Numbered from the stretch's first letter, positions 1 through 8,503 are shown. The stretch: 18,249 bases of DNA from Flavobacteriaceae bacterium (GCA_002713495.1 PATA01000002.1:113875-132123), one strand, 5' to 3'. A program made the numbers and translations. Notes: generated from the letters alone by a model not told the origin.

Positions 1-1044
1 GGAAATAATACAAATATTATTATGGGTATTGGAGAAGATGAAAAACTTCAGGATTCAATTTCAGTGACTATAATCGCAACTGGCTTTGATGTTGATCAGC
101 AAAATGATATTGTTAACACTGAACCAAAGAAAATAATTCACACTCTTGAAGCTGAACAAAAAATGGAACATATTCTTATATCAGAAAATGATAATAAAAA
201 TAGTATGTTAAATACTAACCTTGTAGCTGAGGAATATGAATCAAATGAAATTGATAAGCCAAATTATAGTATTTTATTGACTGAAGAAGTTTTAGATATT
301 GATGTTGAATACGAAAAGGTTGAATACAATAATCCTGATCAAAGATTAGGAAATGATAATCAGTCAAAATCAGATTTAAATACAAAATTTGATGATTTTA
401 ATGACAATTTTATAATTAATGACTTAAGTGAAGATATCAATCAATTTGAAATAGAAGATGAAGAAATTTTAGAGTCAAACCAAAAAAATCAAACTTCTTT
501 TGATTTTGATATTTCTTTGGGAAAATTTAACGAAGATATACACAAACAAAATGAAATTAAATTTGATCTAAAAAAAGATGTCTCGATACCAAAAGACATA
601 AATGATCATAAAACAAAACATCCTTCCGATGTTGATATAAATATTGATAATGAGTCCATAGGTCAAGATTCGAAAATCAGCTTTGTCAAAAAAGATAATG
701 GTATAGCCAATTTTGAAATTGCTGATATTGAAGTAAATGACCCTGAAGTATTATCTCCTAAAATTGAAGATCAAAACCCTTTTGAAAAATCAATTGATCA
801 AACTAGTATTGATGAGAAGAAAAATAGAATGATTCACTTAAAAGAATTTAATTACTCATTTAATAACTCAACAAATAAAATAGATGAATTGGAAAAACAG
901 CCTGCATATAAAAGAAGCGGACTAAATTTAGAAGATGATCACATAAATAATGAAAATAATTCAGACATAATTATTCAAACAGATGAAGATGAAAATTTAA
1001 ATTTAAAGTCAAATAATTCTTTTCTTCACGATAATGCAGATTAA
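1..1044 (+). CDS. ftsZ: Cell division protein FtsZ, 3' part only
   Basis: This is the tubulin-like GTPase that polymerises into the division ring. The window opens inside the gene, in frame from base 1. The GTP-binding core lies outside. What remains starts with the end of the C-terminal globular domain (a NIIMGIG stretch, then SVTIIATGFD at about codons 21-30), which is characteristic of FtsZ. A tail of about 315 residues follows, very rich in Asp, Glu, Asn, Lys and Ile and with low complexity, so it is probably disordered. Near the end are a PAYKR motif (about codons 301-305) and the terminal peptide NNSFLHDNAD, which resembles flavobacterial FtsZ tails that bind membrane-anchoring partners such as FtsA. 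The long linker is a family trait in Bacteroidota and far longer than the roughly 50 residues in E. coli. The YqeY-domain gene starts 12 bases downstream, so the two are probably cotranscribed. Confidence 0.93.
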   Translation, partial: GNNTNIIMGIGEDEKLQDSISVTIIATGFDVDQQNDIVNTEPKKIIHTLEAEQKMEHILISENDNKNSMLNTNLVAEEYESNEIDKPNYSILLTEEVLDIDVEYEKVEYNNPDQRLGNDNQSKSDLNTKFDDFNDNFIINDLSEDINQFEIEDEEILESNQKNQTSFDFDISLGKFNEDIHKQNEIKFDLKKDVSIPKDINDHKTKHPSDVDINIDNESIGQDSKISFVKKDNGIANFEIADIEVNDPEVLSPKIEDQNPFEKSIDQTSIDEKKNRMIHLKEFNYSFNNSTNKIDELEKQPAYKRSGLNLEDDHINNENNSDIIIQTDEDENLNLKSNNSFLHDNAD

Positions 1045-1056
1045 AATTTATAACAA

Positions 1057-1503
1057 ATGAAATTGGAAGAAAAATTAACAAAATCCATTATAGAGTCAAT
1101 GAAATCTAAGGATGTGATCCGATTGGAGTCTTTAAGATCAATAAAGTCAGCTTTACTTCTATTAAAAACAAAAAATAGGAAGAAAATAATATCAGAAATT
1201 GAAGAGATTCAAATGCTTCAAAAACTAGTTAAACAAAGAAAAGAAAGTGCAAGTATTTACAGGGATCAAAATAGGCTTGATTTAGCTCAACAAGAAGAGA
1301 CTCAATCTAAAATAATTTCTGAATTTCTTCCAAAACAATTTTCGAAAGAGGAGATTGAAAACATAATCGATAAAATTATATTTGAAACTAAAGCTTCAAG
1401 TATTAAAGACATGGGTAAAGTAATGTCTGAAGCTACATTAAGATTGGCAGGTAAAGCTGAAGGTAAAACAGTATCAATTATAGTTAGAGAGAAATTAATG
1501 TAA
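1057..1503 (+). CDS. GatB/YqeY domain-containing protein
   Basis: A 148-residue stand-alone protein of the YqeY family, related to the C-terminal tRNA-binding domain of the GatB subunit of the tRNA-dependent amidotransferase. Visible family features are the N-terminal helical segment with RLESLRSIKSAL, the central KLVKQRKESASIY segment, a DLAQQEE stretch, EFLPKQFSKEEI, and the C-terminal KDMGKVMSEA and GKAEGKTVSIIV motifs. Length is normal for the family. The stand-alone protein has no firmly established function; a role in tRNA or amidotransferase biology is inferred from homology. It starts at an ATG 12 bases after ftsZ, the usual flavobacterial order, and is followed 16 bases later by a tRNA gene on the same strand. 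Confidence 0.93.
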   Translation: MKLEEKLTKSIIESMKSKDVIRLESLRSIKSALLLLKTKNRKKIISEIEEIQMLQKLVKQRKESASIYRDQNRLDLAQQEETQSKIISEFLPKQFSKEEIENIIDKIIFETKASSIKDMGKVMSEATLRLAGKAEGKTVSIIVREKLM

Positions 1504-1519
1504 GAATAAAGTATTCATT

Positions 1520-1593
1520 GGCCCAGTAGTTCAACTGGATAGAATATCAGATTTCGGCTCTGAGGGTTGGGGGTTCGAATCCTCCCTGGGTCA
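1520..1593 (+). tRNA. tRNA-Arg, anticodon TCG
   Basis: The cloverleaf folds by eye. The acceptor stem is 1520-1526 with 1586-1592, including one G-T pair. The D arm has stem 1529-1532/1542-1545. The anticodon stem TCAGA/TCTGA (1547-1551/1559-1563) holds loop TTTCGGC, with anticodon TCG at 1554-1556 and the invariant T at 1553. The T arm is GGGGG/CCTCC around loop TTCGAAT (1574-1580). The discriminator base is A1593, and CCA is not encoded. The anticodon reads CGA, and perhaps other CGN codons, as arginine. It lies 16 bases after the YqeY gene and may be processed from the ftsZ-yqeY transcript. Confidence 0.95.
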
Positions 1594-1600
1594 CTTAAAC

Positions 1601-1615
1601 ATAATTTTTAATTAT
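1601..1615. terminator. Weak AT-only inverted repeat between convergent units
   Basis: ATAATT at 1601-1606 and AATTAT at 1610-1615 form a 6-bp stem around TTT. It lies just after the tRNA and covers the stop codon of the convergent M49 gene. Position fits a shared end for the two transcripts, but the stem holds no G-C pairs and the T tract is only five bases, so it may be a chance feature of AT-rich DNA. Confidence 0.22.
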
Positions 1616-3611
1616 AGTTCGGTAGTGTTGAGTATTCTTTTGAATAATAAAGCATTTGATCTGTAAAACTAATAGGCTGTTCAATTATAATGTCAATAAT
1701 TTCATTTGATTTATTTTTAATAGGCATCAAATTTGGATTTATAAAACCACTGTACGGGGCAGATGTAAATTTTTTGTTTCTATCTAAAATCTCTTTATGT
1801 AGATCATAATCTATTTTTACTCCATAATCTTCAACTAAATTTTTCCCTGCTTCATAGTCTCCCTCAGATTTTATTCTTTGAATTTCTTTAAGTAAAACAC
1901 CAAAAAGGTCTGTTAATTTTTCATAATCATTAATTATAAAATATGTTTTGTTATCATCTATAATTTTTTCAATTATATTATCCTTTAACCCTTTTTGATA
2001 CACCCACTTCGATATCATTTGACGATTTCTCATGTGAGATTCTTCAATGTTATTTCCTAGCTTGATTCTTATTAGCTGGGTTATAAGACCATTCCTAATA
2101 TATCCATTATATTGGGCTATGGTATATTCTTTTACTTTATCTGTTATACCTATATCCTTCATTTTAGGGTTTGCAATGAAATATAATCCAACTAAATCAG
2201 CTCTGGCCTCCTCTAGAGTTGAACTATAGCTTTTTAAAGTTTCTTTTGGAGTTCCAACTCCATCAATAATCTTACCACTGGCATGTCCTATTACTTCATG
2301 AAGGGCTGTGTGAAGGTCATCTGCTTCGTTACCATATTCTTTTTCAATTTCTATTTCATCTATGTTGTATGCAAATTCATTAATTCTTCCACTACTTCCT
2401 GCATTAGCATAGGAAAATAATATATTACCCAATGATACAGATTTAGACCCATGTTTAGCTCTAATCCAATTTGCATTAGGTAAATTAATTCCAATTGGAG
2501 AAGAAGGAGATGTAGCTCCAGCTTCTGAGGCCACGTTAACTGTATTGTAAGAAATACCAACAACATTTTTTCTTTTATGATTATCTGAAATTGTTGAATT
2601 ATCTTCAAACCACTGTGCATGTTTAGAAAGTGCATCCATCTTTTTACTCATTTCGAAATCTTTTATTTGAACCACAGATTCAAATGAAGCTTTGTATGCC
2701 ATAGGATCATTATAAACTTCAATAAAACCATTAATGTAATCAATATCTCCCTCTAAAGTGTTGACCCATTCAATATTATAATCATCCCAAGTTTTTAAAT
2801 CCCCTGTTTTGTAATATTTTATTAGTAATCCAAATGCTTTTTTTTGTTGATCATTTTCGGAAACCGACATAGCTTTTTCAAGCCAGAAAATAATTTTTTC
2901 AATTGAGTTTGAATACATTCCATTTAGCTTCCAAACTTTCTCTTTGATAACACCATCAACTTTTATTAATTTTGAATTTAATCCAAGAGATATTGGTTTT
3001 TTTGGGTCATCTAAATTTATTTTTTTGTAAAAATCATTAACCTCTGATTCAGTTATATTATCATCATAAAAGTTAATGGCTGAACCCTTGACCAAACCAA
3101 TTTTTGGATCTAGATTAACTTTTTTTAAATCTTTTGAATTAAAAATAGCGTCAAATGCATCATAATTTAGCGAGGTTTTGGACTCATCCAAAAGATCCTT
3201 TAAATATTTTTTTGAAAATTTTGGAATAAATTTATCATTCGAGTAGTGATGATGAATTCCATTTGAAAACCAGATTTTTTTTAAATAAATTTCGAATTCC
3301 TTCCATGAATTCGATGATTTGTCTCCATTAAAATTTTGATAAATATTTTCTAAAGCTCTTCTGATTGATAAATTATGCTTGTAGTTTTGATCATACATTA
3401 TGTCTCTTCCTGACAAACCTGCTTGCGTTAGATAGTATACTAATTTCTTTTGATTAAGGTTTAATTTTTCAAAACTTGGGATTTTATATCTTAATATTCT
3501 TGTATCAGAGAATTGTTCAGAAAAAAACGAAAATTTATTTTTAGTCAGATCATTTTTACACCCTAAAAAAATGAAGGATATAAATAAGAGTTTAAGTAAA
3601 ATATGTTTCAT
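1608..3611 (-). CDS. M49-family (dipeptidyl-peptidase III type) metallopeptidase lipoprotein
   Basis: A 667-residue zinc peptidase. The M49 signature is clear: HEVIGH at residues 438-443 (the HExxGH form unique to dipeptidyl-peptidase III) and EEARAD at 467-472. By family knowledge, H438, H443 and E467 bind zinc and E439 is the catalytic base. Characterised relatives release dipeptides from the N termini of short peptides; the substrate here is unknown. The N terminus has a lysine, a hydrophobic core and a Cys at residue 18 preceded by FLG, which reads as a lipoprotein signal peptide. The protein is therefore probably anchored in an envelope membrane, unlike the cytosolic eukaryotic enzymes. 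Length is close to known bacterial M49 enzymes. It is the last gene of the minus-strand run, 21 bases after the small exported protein, and converges on the tRNA. Family members are sometimes mislabelled in databases; the motifs here leave little doubt about the family. Confidence 0.9.
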   Translation of the reverse strand: MKHILLKLLFISFIFLGCKNDLTKNKFSFFSEQFSDTRILRYKIPSFEKLNLNQKKLVYYLTQAGLSGRDIMYDQNYKHNLSIRRALENIYQNFNGDKSSNSWKEFEIYLKKIWFSNGIHHHYSNDKFIPKFSKKYLKDLLDESKTSLNYDAFDAIFNSKDLKKVNLDPKIGLVKGSAINFYDDNITESEVNDFYKKINLDDPKKPISLGLNSKLIKVDGVIKEKVWKLNGMYSNSIEKIIFWLEKAMSVSENDQQKKAFGLLIKYYKTGDLKTWDDYNIEWVNTLEGDIDYINGFIEVYNDPMAYKASFESVVQIKDFEMSKKMDALSKHAQWFEDNSTISDNHKRKNVVGISYNTVNVASEAGATSPSSPIGINLPNANWIRAKHGSKSVSLGNILFSYANAGSSGRINEFAYNIDEIEIEKEYGNEADDLHTALHEVIGHASGKIIDGVGTPKETLKSYSSTLEEARADLVGLYFIANPKMKDIGITDKVKEYTIAQYNGYIRNGLITQLIRIKLGNNIEESHMRNRQMISKWVYQKGLKDNIIEKIIDDNKTYFIINDYEKLTDLFGVLLKEIQRIKSEGDYEAGKNLVEDYGVKIDYDLHKEILDRNKKFTSAPYSGFINPNLMPIKNKSNEIIDIIIEQPISFTDQMLYYSKEYSTLPNYN

Positions 3612-3632
3612 ATCAGTATTTATGAAATAACT

Positions 3633-3959
3633 TTATTCGACTTTAAATTTTTTAATTTTTTTTGTGTTTATTCCATCAAAATGTTCAACAGTTGTCCCTT
3701 TGAGTATTTTAAAGTATTGAGTTTTTTTACTTGTACCTACTATTCTCCAATAAATTTTTTTTTCTTTTTTGTCATAATTTACTATTTCCACTCCAGTACG
3801 AAATCCTCCGTCAGTATCTTCATATATAATTAGACCATCTTCGATTTTTAAGTAAAAGCATTCTTTATCTTTTGATTCACACCACTTTCCATCTAAAAAT
3901 TTATATGGATCAATATTTTGAAGGAAAATTAATATGATTAGGTGAGTTATGTAGAACAT
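3633..3959 (-). CDS. Small exported protein of unknown function
   Basis: I do not recognise this 108-residue protein. The first 14 residues are mostly hydrophobic (ITHLIILIFL), resembling a short signal peptide with a poor positively charged start. The rest is rich in Lys, Asp, Gly and aromatics, with alternating patterns suggestive of beta strands. It includes FLDGKWC at about 21-27 and a second Cys at 34, which could form a disulfide outside the cytoplasm. The start of the mature part loosely resembles small lipocalin-like or beta-sandwich proteins, but no family motif is decisive. It sits between the YwaF-type gene (49 bases upstream) and the M49 peptidase (21 bases downstream). A near-consensus promoter directly precedes it, so it may be expressed separately from the upstream operon and together with the peptidase. 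Coding is supported by the promoter, the ordered spacing and an uninterrupted frame, not by homology. Confidence 0.7.
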   Translation of the reverse strand: MFYITHLIILIFLQNIDPYKFLDGKWCESKDKECFYLKIEDGLIIYEDTDGGFRTGVEIVNYDKKEKKIYWRIVGTSKKTQYFKILKGTTVEHFDGINTKKIKKFKVE

Positions 3960-3975
3960 AAATTTAATTTAAATT

Positions 3976-4008
3976 CAAAAATAATATTATTTAACTATTT
4001 CATCAAAA
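3976..4008 (-). promoter_or_regulatory. Bacteroidota-type promoter before the small exported protein
   Basis: Read on the minus strand, TTTG (4007-4004) lies 20 bases ahead of TATTTTTG (3983-3976), matching the Bacteroidota primary-sigma consensus TTTG-N19-21-TAnnTTTG in both boxes and spacing. Transcription would start about 10 bases before the ATG at 3959. It is the best-formed promoter in the window and sits right after the stop codon of the preceding gene. The DNA is AT-rich, so chance matches remain possible. Confidence 0.6.
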
Positions 4009-4698
4009 TTAAAATCTTTTCTTTCTTCTGAAAATCCAAAATGTCATAAAAAATAAAATCAGAATAAATACTTCAAAATAGATTAAATAATATGGCCACT
4101 CTCCAATTATAAGGGGATTATTAACCTCAGGAGGCTTATTTAAATACATGTAGTTTGATTTTATCAAATAATTTATAGGCATAAGAACTATCATTAATAA
4201 ATTTAAGTTGAGGATTGTTTTAAACCATGAGTAAGGCCTCAATTTAAAGTTCAAATATAAAAGCAAATAAAATGGTATTAGGATTATTAGACTGTGACTT
4301 ACATAGTATACTAAATATTCTAGAATACTTCTGTCGTAATCATTAATTTGAGGTGTAAGTAAAGCAACTATTCCCCCAATAACTCCTGCATAAAAACTAA
4401 ATTCAAATATGCTTTTATTATTTTTAATGAATAAGATCGTAATACAAATAAGGCCATTAATACTGCAAAGATGTAAAGGTAGGTGTTCTCTAATAGTCCA
4501 CTGATTTGAAACTACGTTTCCAGTATGAGAAAACAAGGTTGATAAAAGCAAAATAAAACTCAATAACTTTGCAATTTTTAAATTTTGTTTTTCATTTAGT
4601 GATCTTCCCAAAGTCAAAAAAAAACATATACAAAAAAAACTTATTGAAGTATTTCTAAACCATTCAATGGATAAAAAATCAATAGTATAAGTGTCCAT
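4009..4698 (-). CDS. YwaF/TIGR02206-type integral membrane protein
   Basis: A 229-residue protein with about six or seven hydrophobic segments and little soluble sequence, ending in a basic RRKKRF tail. It matches the conserved bacterial family known as TIGR02206, named after Bacillus YwaF. Recognisable are the central LPLHLCSI motif (73-80), a histidine in a later membrane segment (H135), and NYMYLNKPP followed by GEWPYYLIYFE (182-209). No bacterial member has an established activity known to me. From memory, human TMEM164, a lysophospholipid acyltransferase with an essential cysteine, has been linked to this fold; if so, C78, H76 and H135 would be candidate active-site residues. That is inference. 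It starts at an ATG 38 bases after rpe on the same strand, so it is probably cotranscribed with the rpoD-rpe group. No strong promoter is seen before it. Confidence 0.82.
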   Translation of the reverse strand: MDTYTIDFLSIEWFRNTSISFFCICFFLTLGRSLNEKQNLKIAKLLSFILLLSTLFSHTGNVVSNQWTIREHLPLHLCSINGLICITILFIKNNKSIFEFSFYAGVIGGIVALLTPQINDYDRSILEYLVYYVSHSLIILIPFYLLLYLNFKLRPYSWFKTILNLNLLMIVLMPINYLIKSNYMYLNKPPEVNNPLIIGEWPYYLIYFEVFILILFFMTFWIFRRKKRF

Positions 4699-4736
4699 TA
4701 ATTAAATATAAAAAAACTTAATGATTATAAATTATT

Positions 4737-5387
4737 TTATACTGACTTTAGTTCAGAAATAGTTTTCCTAGGATTTTTTGATTTAAAAACAAAACTTCCT
4801 GCTACAAGAACATCAGCACCAAGTTTAATTATTTTTTTTGCATTTTCATATGTAACTCCTCCGTCAATTTCTATCAAAGCATTACTATTCTTTGATATAA
4901 TTAAATTTTTTAATTCTTGAGTTTTTATATAAGTGTTTTCTATAAACTTTTGACCACCAAAACCCGGATTAACGCTCATTAAACATACCAGATCTATTTC
5001 ATTAATAATTGAATTTAATGCACTAACTGGTGTATGAGGATTAATTGCAACTCCAGCCTTTACTCCTAGGTCTTTAATTTCCTGGACAGATCTGTGTAAG
5101 TGATTACAAGCCTCATAGTGAATAGTTATGATTTCAGAGTTTAGGTCAGCAAATTTTTTTATGTATTTATCTGGCTCTAAAATCATTAGATGTACATCTA
5201 ATGGTTTTTTTGCATGAAAACTAATTGATTGTAAAACGGGGATTCCAAATGATATATTCGGGACAAAAACGCCATCCATTATATCTATGTGAAACCAATC
5301 AGCTTCACTTTCGTTTATCATTTTGCAGTCCCTTTCTAAATTTCCAAAATCTGCAGCAAGTATAGAGGGAGCAATTAACTTGTCCAT
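4737..5387 (-). CDS. rpe: Ribulose-phosphate 3-epimerase
   Basis: Interconverts D-ribulose 5-phosphate and D-xylulose 5-phosphate in the non-oxidative pentose phosphate pathway, in the cytoplasm. The 216-residue length is standard for this TIM-barrel enzyme. Family motifs in order are APSILAADF (6-14), HIDIMDGVFVPN (33-44), DVHLMI (64-69), MSVNPGFGGQ (137-146), EIDGGV (173-178) and GADVLVAGS (190-198). The metal ligands and catalytic acids are all present: H33, D35, H66 and D175. It begins only 10 bases after the rpoD stop codon, so the sigma factor and the epimerase almost certainly share a transcript. Confidence 0.97.
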   Translation of the reverse strand: MDKLIAPSILAADFGNLERDCKMINESEADWFHIDIMDGVFVPNISFGIPVLQSISFHAKKPLDVHLMILEPDKYIKKFADLNSEIITIHYEACNHLHRSVQEIKDLGVKAGVAINPHTPVSALNSIINEIDLVCLMSVNPGFGGQKFIENTYIKTQELKNLIISKNSNALIEIDGGVTYENAKKIIKLGADVLVAGSFVFKSKNPRKTISELKSV

Positions 5388-5397
5388 GATTTATGAT

Positions 5398-6261
5398 TTA
5401 ACCAAGGTAAGTTTTCAAAATTTTACTTCTGGAAGTGTGTTTAAGTCTTCTAATCGCTTTTTCTTTAATTTGTCTAACACGTTCTCTTGTTAAATCAAAT
5501 GTTTCTCCGATTTCTTCCAGTGTCATCGCGTGTTGATTACCTAAACCAAAGTAAAGTCTTACAACGTCAGCTTCCCTTGGGGTCAGTGTTTCGAGGGCCC
5601 TTTCAATTTCAGTTCTAAGAGATTCATGTAGAAGGGTTTTATCTGGATTTGGAGATTCACCAATATTTAAAACGTCGTAAAGATTTGAATCCTCACCTTC
5701 AACTAATGGGGCATCCATTGAAACGTGTCTTCCTGAGTTTTTTAGTGATTCTTTGACGTCATTAATTGTCATATCTAATTCTTTCGCAATTTCTTCAGCT
5801 GATGGCTGGCGTTCATGGGCTTGTTCGAGAAAAGCATAAGTTTTATTTATTTTGTTAATTGATCCAATTTTGTTTAGAGGTAGTCTGACAATTCTTGATT
5901 GTTCTGCTAATGCCTGAAGAATTGATTGTCTTATCCACCAAACTGCATATGAAATGAACTTAAATCCTCTTGTTTCATCAAAACGTTGAGCAGCTTTAAT
6001 TAAGCCCAAGTTACCTTCGTTAATCAAATCAGGGAGGGTTAAGCCTTGATTTTGATATTGTTTGGCAACAGAAACAACGAATCTTAAATTTGCCTTAGTT
6101 AATTTTTCTAAGGCAACTTGATCACCGTCCTTGATTCTTTGAGCTAATTCAACTTCCTCTTCAGCTGTAATTAAATCAACTTTACCAATTTCTTGAAGAT
6201 ATTTATCTAGTGATGCAGTTTCTCTGTTTGTTACTTGTTTTGTTATTTTTAGCTGTCTCAT
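5398..6261 (-). CDS. rpoD: Primary RNA polymerase sigma factor (sigma-70, RpoD/SigA)
   Basis: The housekeeping sigma factor that directs RNA polymerase to promoters. At 287 residues it has the compact Bacteroidota form, starting [21 protein letters not shown] with no long region 1.1. Region 1.2 spans about 15-48. Region 2 spans about 55-125 and includes [33 protein letters not shown] and QSRIVRLP. Region 3 spans about 130-200. Region 4, with its helix-turn-helix, spans about 217-275 ([34 protein letters not shown]). In this phylum this protein recognises TTTG/TAnnTTTG rather than TTGACA/TATAAT, which agrees with boxes seen elsewhere in the window. It lies 73 bases downstream of pnp and 10 bases upstream of rpe. 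I found no TAnnTTTG box in the 73-base spacer, so expression from upstream promoters is likely. Confidence 0.97.
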   Translation of the reverse strand: MRQLKITKQVTNRETASLDKYLQEIGKVDLITAEEEVELAQRIKDGDQVALEKLTKANLRFVVSVAKQYQNQGLTLPDLINEGNLGLIKAAQRFDETRGFKFISYAVWWIRQSILQALAEQSRIVRLPLNKIGSINKINKTYAFLEQAHERQPSAEEIAKELDMTINDVKESLKNSGRHVSMDAPLVEGEDSNLYDVLNIGESPNPDKTLLHESLRTEIERALETLTPREADVVRLYFGLGNQHAMTLEEIGETFDLTRERVRQIKEKAIRRLKHTSRSKILKTYLG

Positions 6262-6334
6262 CTATAGCGTTTCTTTTTTATATTTATACGTATTAAAAAC
6301 AAAAAGGTTACAAAAAATGAAATAAATAAATCAT

Positions 6335-8461
6335 TTACTTTCTCTCAGGTCTTTCCAATAGTGCTTTTCTTGATACTTTTTCTTTTCTTGTTCTTGGATC
6401 AATTCCAAAATATTTAACTTCCAGTAAATCACCAATTTTGAGAACTTTATTAACATTTTCTGTTCTTTCCCACGCAATTTCACTAATATGAAGTAAAACT
6501 TCGTTTCCCGGTGCATCAAGGTACTCAACAACAGCCCCAAAATCGAGAATTTTGATAACTTTAACCTTATATATATTTCCTTTTTCTGGTTTAAATAATA
6601 AAGAATCTATTTTTGACAGCACAATTTCAATTCCTTTTTCAGCTGTACCAAGGATCTCAACAATACCCTCTTCTGTTTCGGGATCTTCATTTATTACAAT
6701 TGTACATCCGGTTTCTTTTTGAAGCTCTTGAATCACTTTACCCCCAGGACCAATGAATGGACCAATGAATTCATTTGGTATTTTTTTTGTAATAATTTTT
6801 GGTGAGTGTGGTTTTACATCAGGATTTGGTTTTTCAATGGTTTCGATTAATTTATCCAAAATTTGTAATCTTCCGTCTCTTGCTTGTTTTAGAGCTTTTA
6901 CCAAAATTTCATAGGACAGACCTTTAATCTTGATATCCATTTGACATGCGGTTATTCCCTTAGAAGTTCCAGTAACTTTAAAATCCATATCACCTAAATG
7001 ATCCTCATCTCCCAAAATATCACTCAAAACAGCATGCCTTTTGCCATCTGATATCAAACCCATTGCAATGCCTGAAACTGGTCTTGATATTTGAACACCA
7101 GCATCCATCAATGCCATTGTTCCAGCACAAACTGAAGCCATTGATGAAGACCCATTGGATTCTAATACTTCTGATACCACCCGAACTGTATAAGGACAAT
7201 CATTTGGAACCACTCCTTTTAGGCCTCTCTGTGCAAGATTTCCATGCCCAATTTCTCTTCTTGAAGTTCCACGTAAAGGTCTTGCTTCACCAGTACAGAA
7301 TGGTGGAAAGTTATAATGAAGATAGAATTTTTCTTCCCCTTCATATGAGGGCATATCAATTTTATTAGCCTCTCTTGATGTTCCCAATGTCACTGTTGCT
7401 AATGCTTGTGTTTCACCTCTTGAAAAAATTGAAGACCCATGAGTAGATGGTAAGTAGTCAACCTCACACCAAATCGGTCTGATTTCATCTGTTTTTCTAC
7501 CATCCAATCTAACACCTTCGCTAAGAGTAAGTTCTCGAATTGCATGTTTTTCTGCTTTTTTATGGTAATCATTAATTAGATCTCCATATTCTTCATTTTC
7601 TTCTTCGGTAAAAGCATCTTTCACTTCTTCTTTAACTGCAGAAAATGCTCTGCTTCTTTCGCTTTTTGAAGTTCCTTTTTTAGCAATTTTATAACATTTA
7701 TCGTACGTTAAAGTATGTATCTTCTTTTCAAGTTCTTCGTTACTTTTTAGAGTTTCATAATCTCTAACTTCTTTTTTTCCAACAGCTTTTGATAATTTGA
7801 TTTGGGCATCAATCTGAATTTTAATTGCATCATGAGCGAATTTTATTGCATCGGCCATTTCTTCCTCTGAAATTTCATTCATTTCGCCTTCAACCATCAT
7901 AACTGAATCATAAGATGCACCAACAATCATGTCTATGTCAGATTCTTCTAGTTGAGTTCTGCTGGGGTTGATTATGAATTCATCTTTTAAACGAGCTACT
8001 CTAACTTCAGAAATGGGGCACTCAAATGGAAAATCACTTAATTGAATAGCTGTAGAAGCTGCAAGTCCAGCTAGTGAGTCAGGCATCACATCTTCATCAT
8101 TTGACATTAATTGAATCATAACTTGAGTTTCTGCGTGATAATCTTTCGGGAATAAAGGGCGTAAAACTCTATCAACTAGTCTCATTGTCAATATTTCAGC
8201 ATCACTTGGTCTTGCTTCTCTTTTAAAAAATCCACCCGGATATTTTCCTGCGGCGGCAAATTTTTCTCTGTAATCAACTGTTAAGGGTAAAAAATCAACA
8301 TTACTAGATTCATAACTTGAAACTACGGTACATAAAAGCATCGCATTGCCCATTTTAACTACTACTGATCCGTGAGCTTGCTTAGCTAATTTTCCAGTTT
8401 CTAAGGTTATAAAACGTCCATCTGATAATTCTATTTTTTCTGTAAATACTTTTGGTTTCAT
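6335..8461 (-). CDS. pnp: Polynucleotide phosphorylase (PNPase)
   Basis: A phosphorolytic 3'-5' exoribonuclease that degrades mRNA to nucleoside diphosphates and works as a trimer in the cytoplasm. The full 708-residue architecture is present: a first RNase PH-like domain (about 10-145), the alpha-helical linker domain (about 240-310), a second RNase PH-like domain (about 320-540), a KH domain (about 550-610) and an S1 domain (about 620-695). Landmarks are the [15 protein letters not shown] segment, the [12 protein letters not shown] loop that binds phosphate/RNA, and [10 protein letters not shown] at about 485-494 carrying the catalytic aspartates. The KH loop reads GPGG where many homologues have GKGG. 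The gene follows rpsO by 61 bases, the widespread rpsO-pnp arrangement. A small inverted repeat lies in that spacer. Confidence 0.98.
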   Translation of the reverse strand: MKPKVFTEKIELSDGRFITLETGKLAKQAHGSVVVKMGNAMLLCTVVSSYESSNVDFLPLTVDYREKFAAAGKYPGGFFKREARPSDAEILTMRLVDRVLRPLFPKDYHAETQVMIQLMSNDEDVMPDSLAGLAASTAIQLSDFPFECPISEVRVARLKDEFIINPSRTQLEESDIDMIVGASYDSVMMVEGEMNEISEEEMADAIKFAHDAIKIQIDAQIKLSKAVGKKEVRDYETLKSNEELEKKIHTLTYDKCYKIAKKGTSKSERSRAFSAVKEEVKDAFTEEENEEYGDLINDYHKKAEKHAIRELTLSEGVRLDGRKTDEIRPIWCEVDYLPSTHGSSIFSRGETQALATVTLGTSREANKIDMPSYEGEEKFYLHYNFPPFCTGEARPLRGTSRREIGHGNLAQRGLKGVVPNDCPYTVRVVSEVLESNGSSSMASVCAGTMALMDAGVQISRPVSGIAMGLISDGKRHAVLSDILGDEDHLGDMDFKVTGTSKGITACQMDIKIKGLSYEILVKALKQARDGRLQILDKLIETIEKPNPDVKPHSPKIITKKIPNEFIGPFIGPGGKVIQELQKETGCTIVINEDPETEEGIVEILGTAEKGIEIVLSKIDSLLFKPEKGNIYKVKVIKILDFGAVVEYLDAPGNEVLLHISEIAWERTENVNKVLKIGDLLEVKYFGIDPRTRKEKVSRKALLERPERK

Positions 8462-8478
8462 TTTTCAAGGTTTAGATT

Positions 8479-8503
8479 ATTGTTGTGTGCTTTTGCAACC
8501 AAT
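8479..8503 (-). promoter_or_regulatory. Inverted repeat in the rpsO-pnp spacer
   Basis: ATTG-TTG at 8479-8485 pairs with CAA-C-CAAT at 8497-8503, giving seven base pairs with one bulge around a 10-11 base loop. It lies just before pnp in the minus-strand transcript. In E. coli this spacer carries RNase III and PNPase autocontrol elements; a similar role here is only inferred. There is no T tract after it, so it is not a standard terminator. Confidence 0.3.

Noticed and set aside
2047..2229. Plus-strand open frame inside the M49 peptidase gene
   Set aside because: It is antisense to a gene with clear family motifs, has no homology I recognise, and has a composition typical of shadow frames.
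2360..2635. Minus-strand open frame of 91 codons overlapping the M49 gene in another frame
   Set aside because: It lies wholly inside the catalytic-domain coding region, and its Leu-rich translation reflects the out-of-frame reading.
3603..3833. Plus-strand Phe-rich frame opposite the small exported protein
   Set aside because: The translation is a run of Phe, Ser and Tyr expected from the complement of Lys/Glu/Asn codons. The minus-strand frame has the promoter and signal-like start.
3966..3992. AT palindromes AATTTAAATT and AAATAATATTATTT as a terminator after the YwaF-type gene
   Set aside because: They contain only A and T, have no T tract in the right place, and overlap the promoter boxes. 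Such palindromes are expected by chance in DNA this AT-rich.
7063..7368. Plus-strand 101-codon open frame opposite pnp
   Set aside because: It is antisense to the highly conserved second RNase PH domain of PNPase; no promoter or family supports it.
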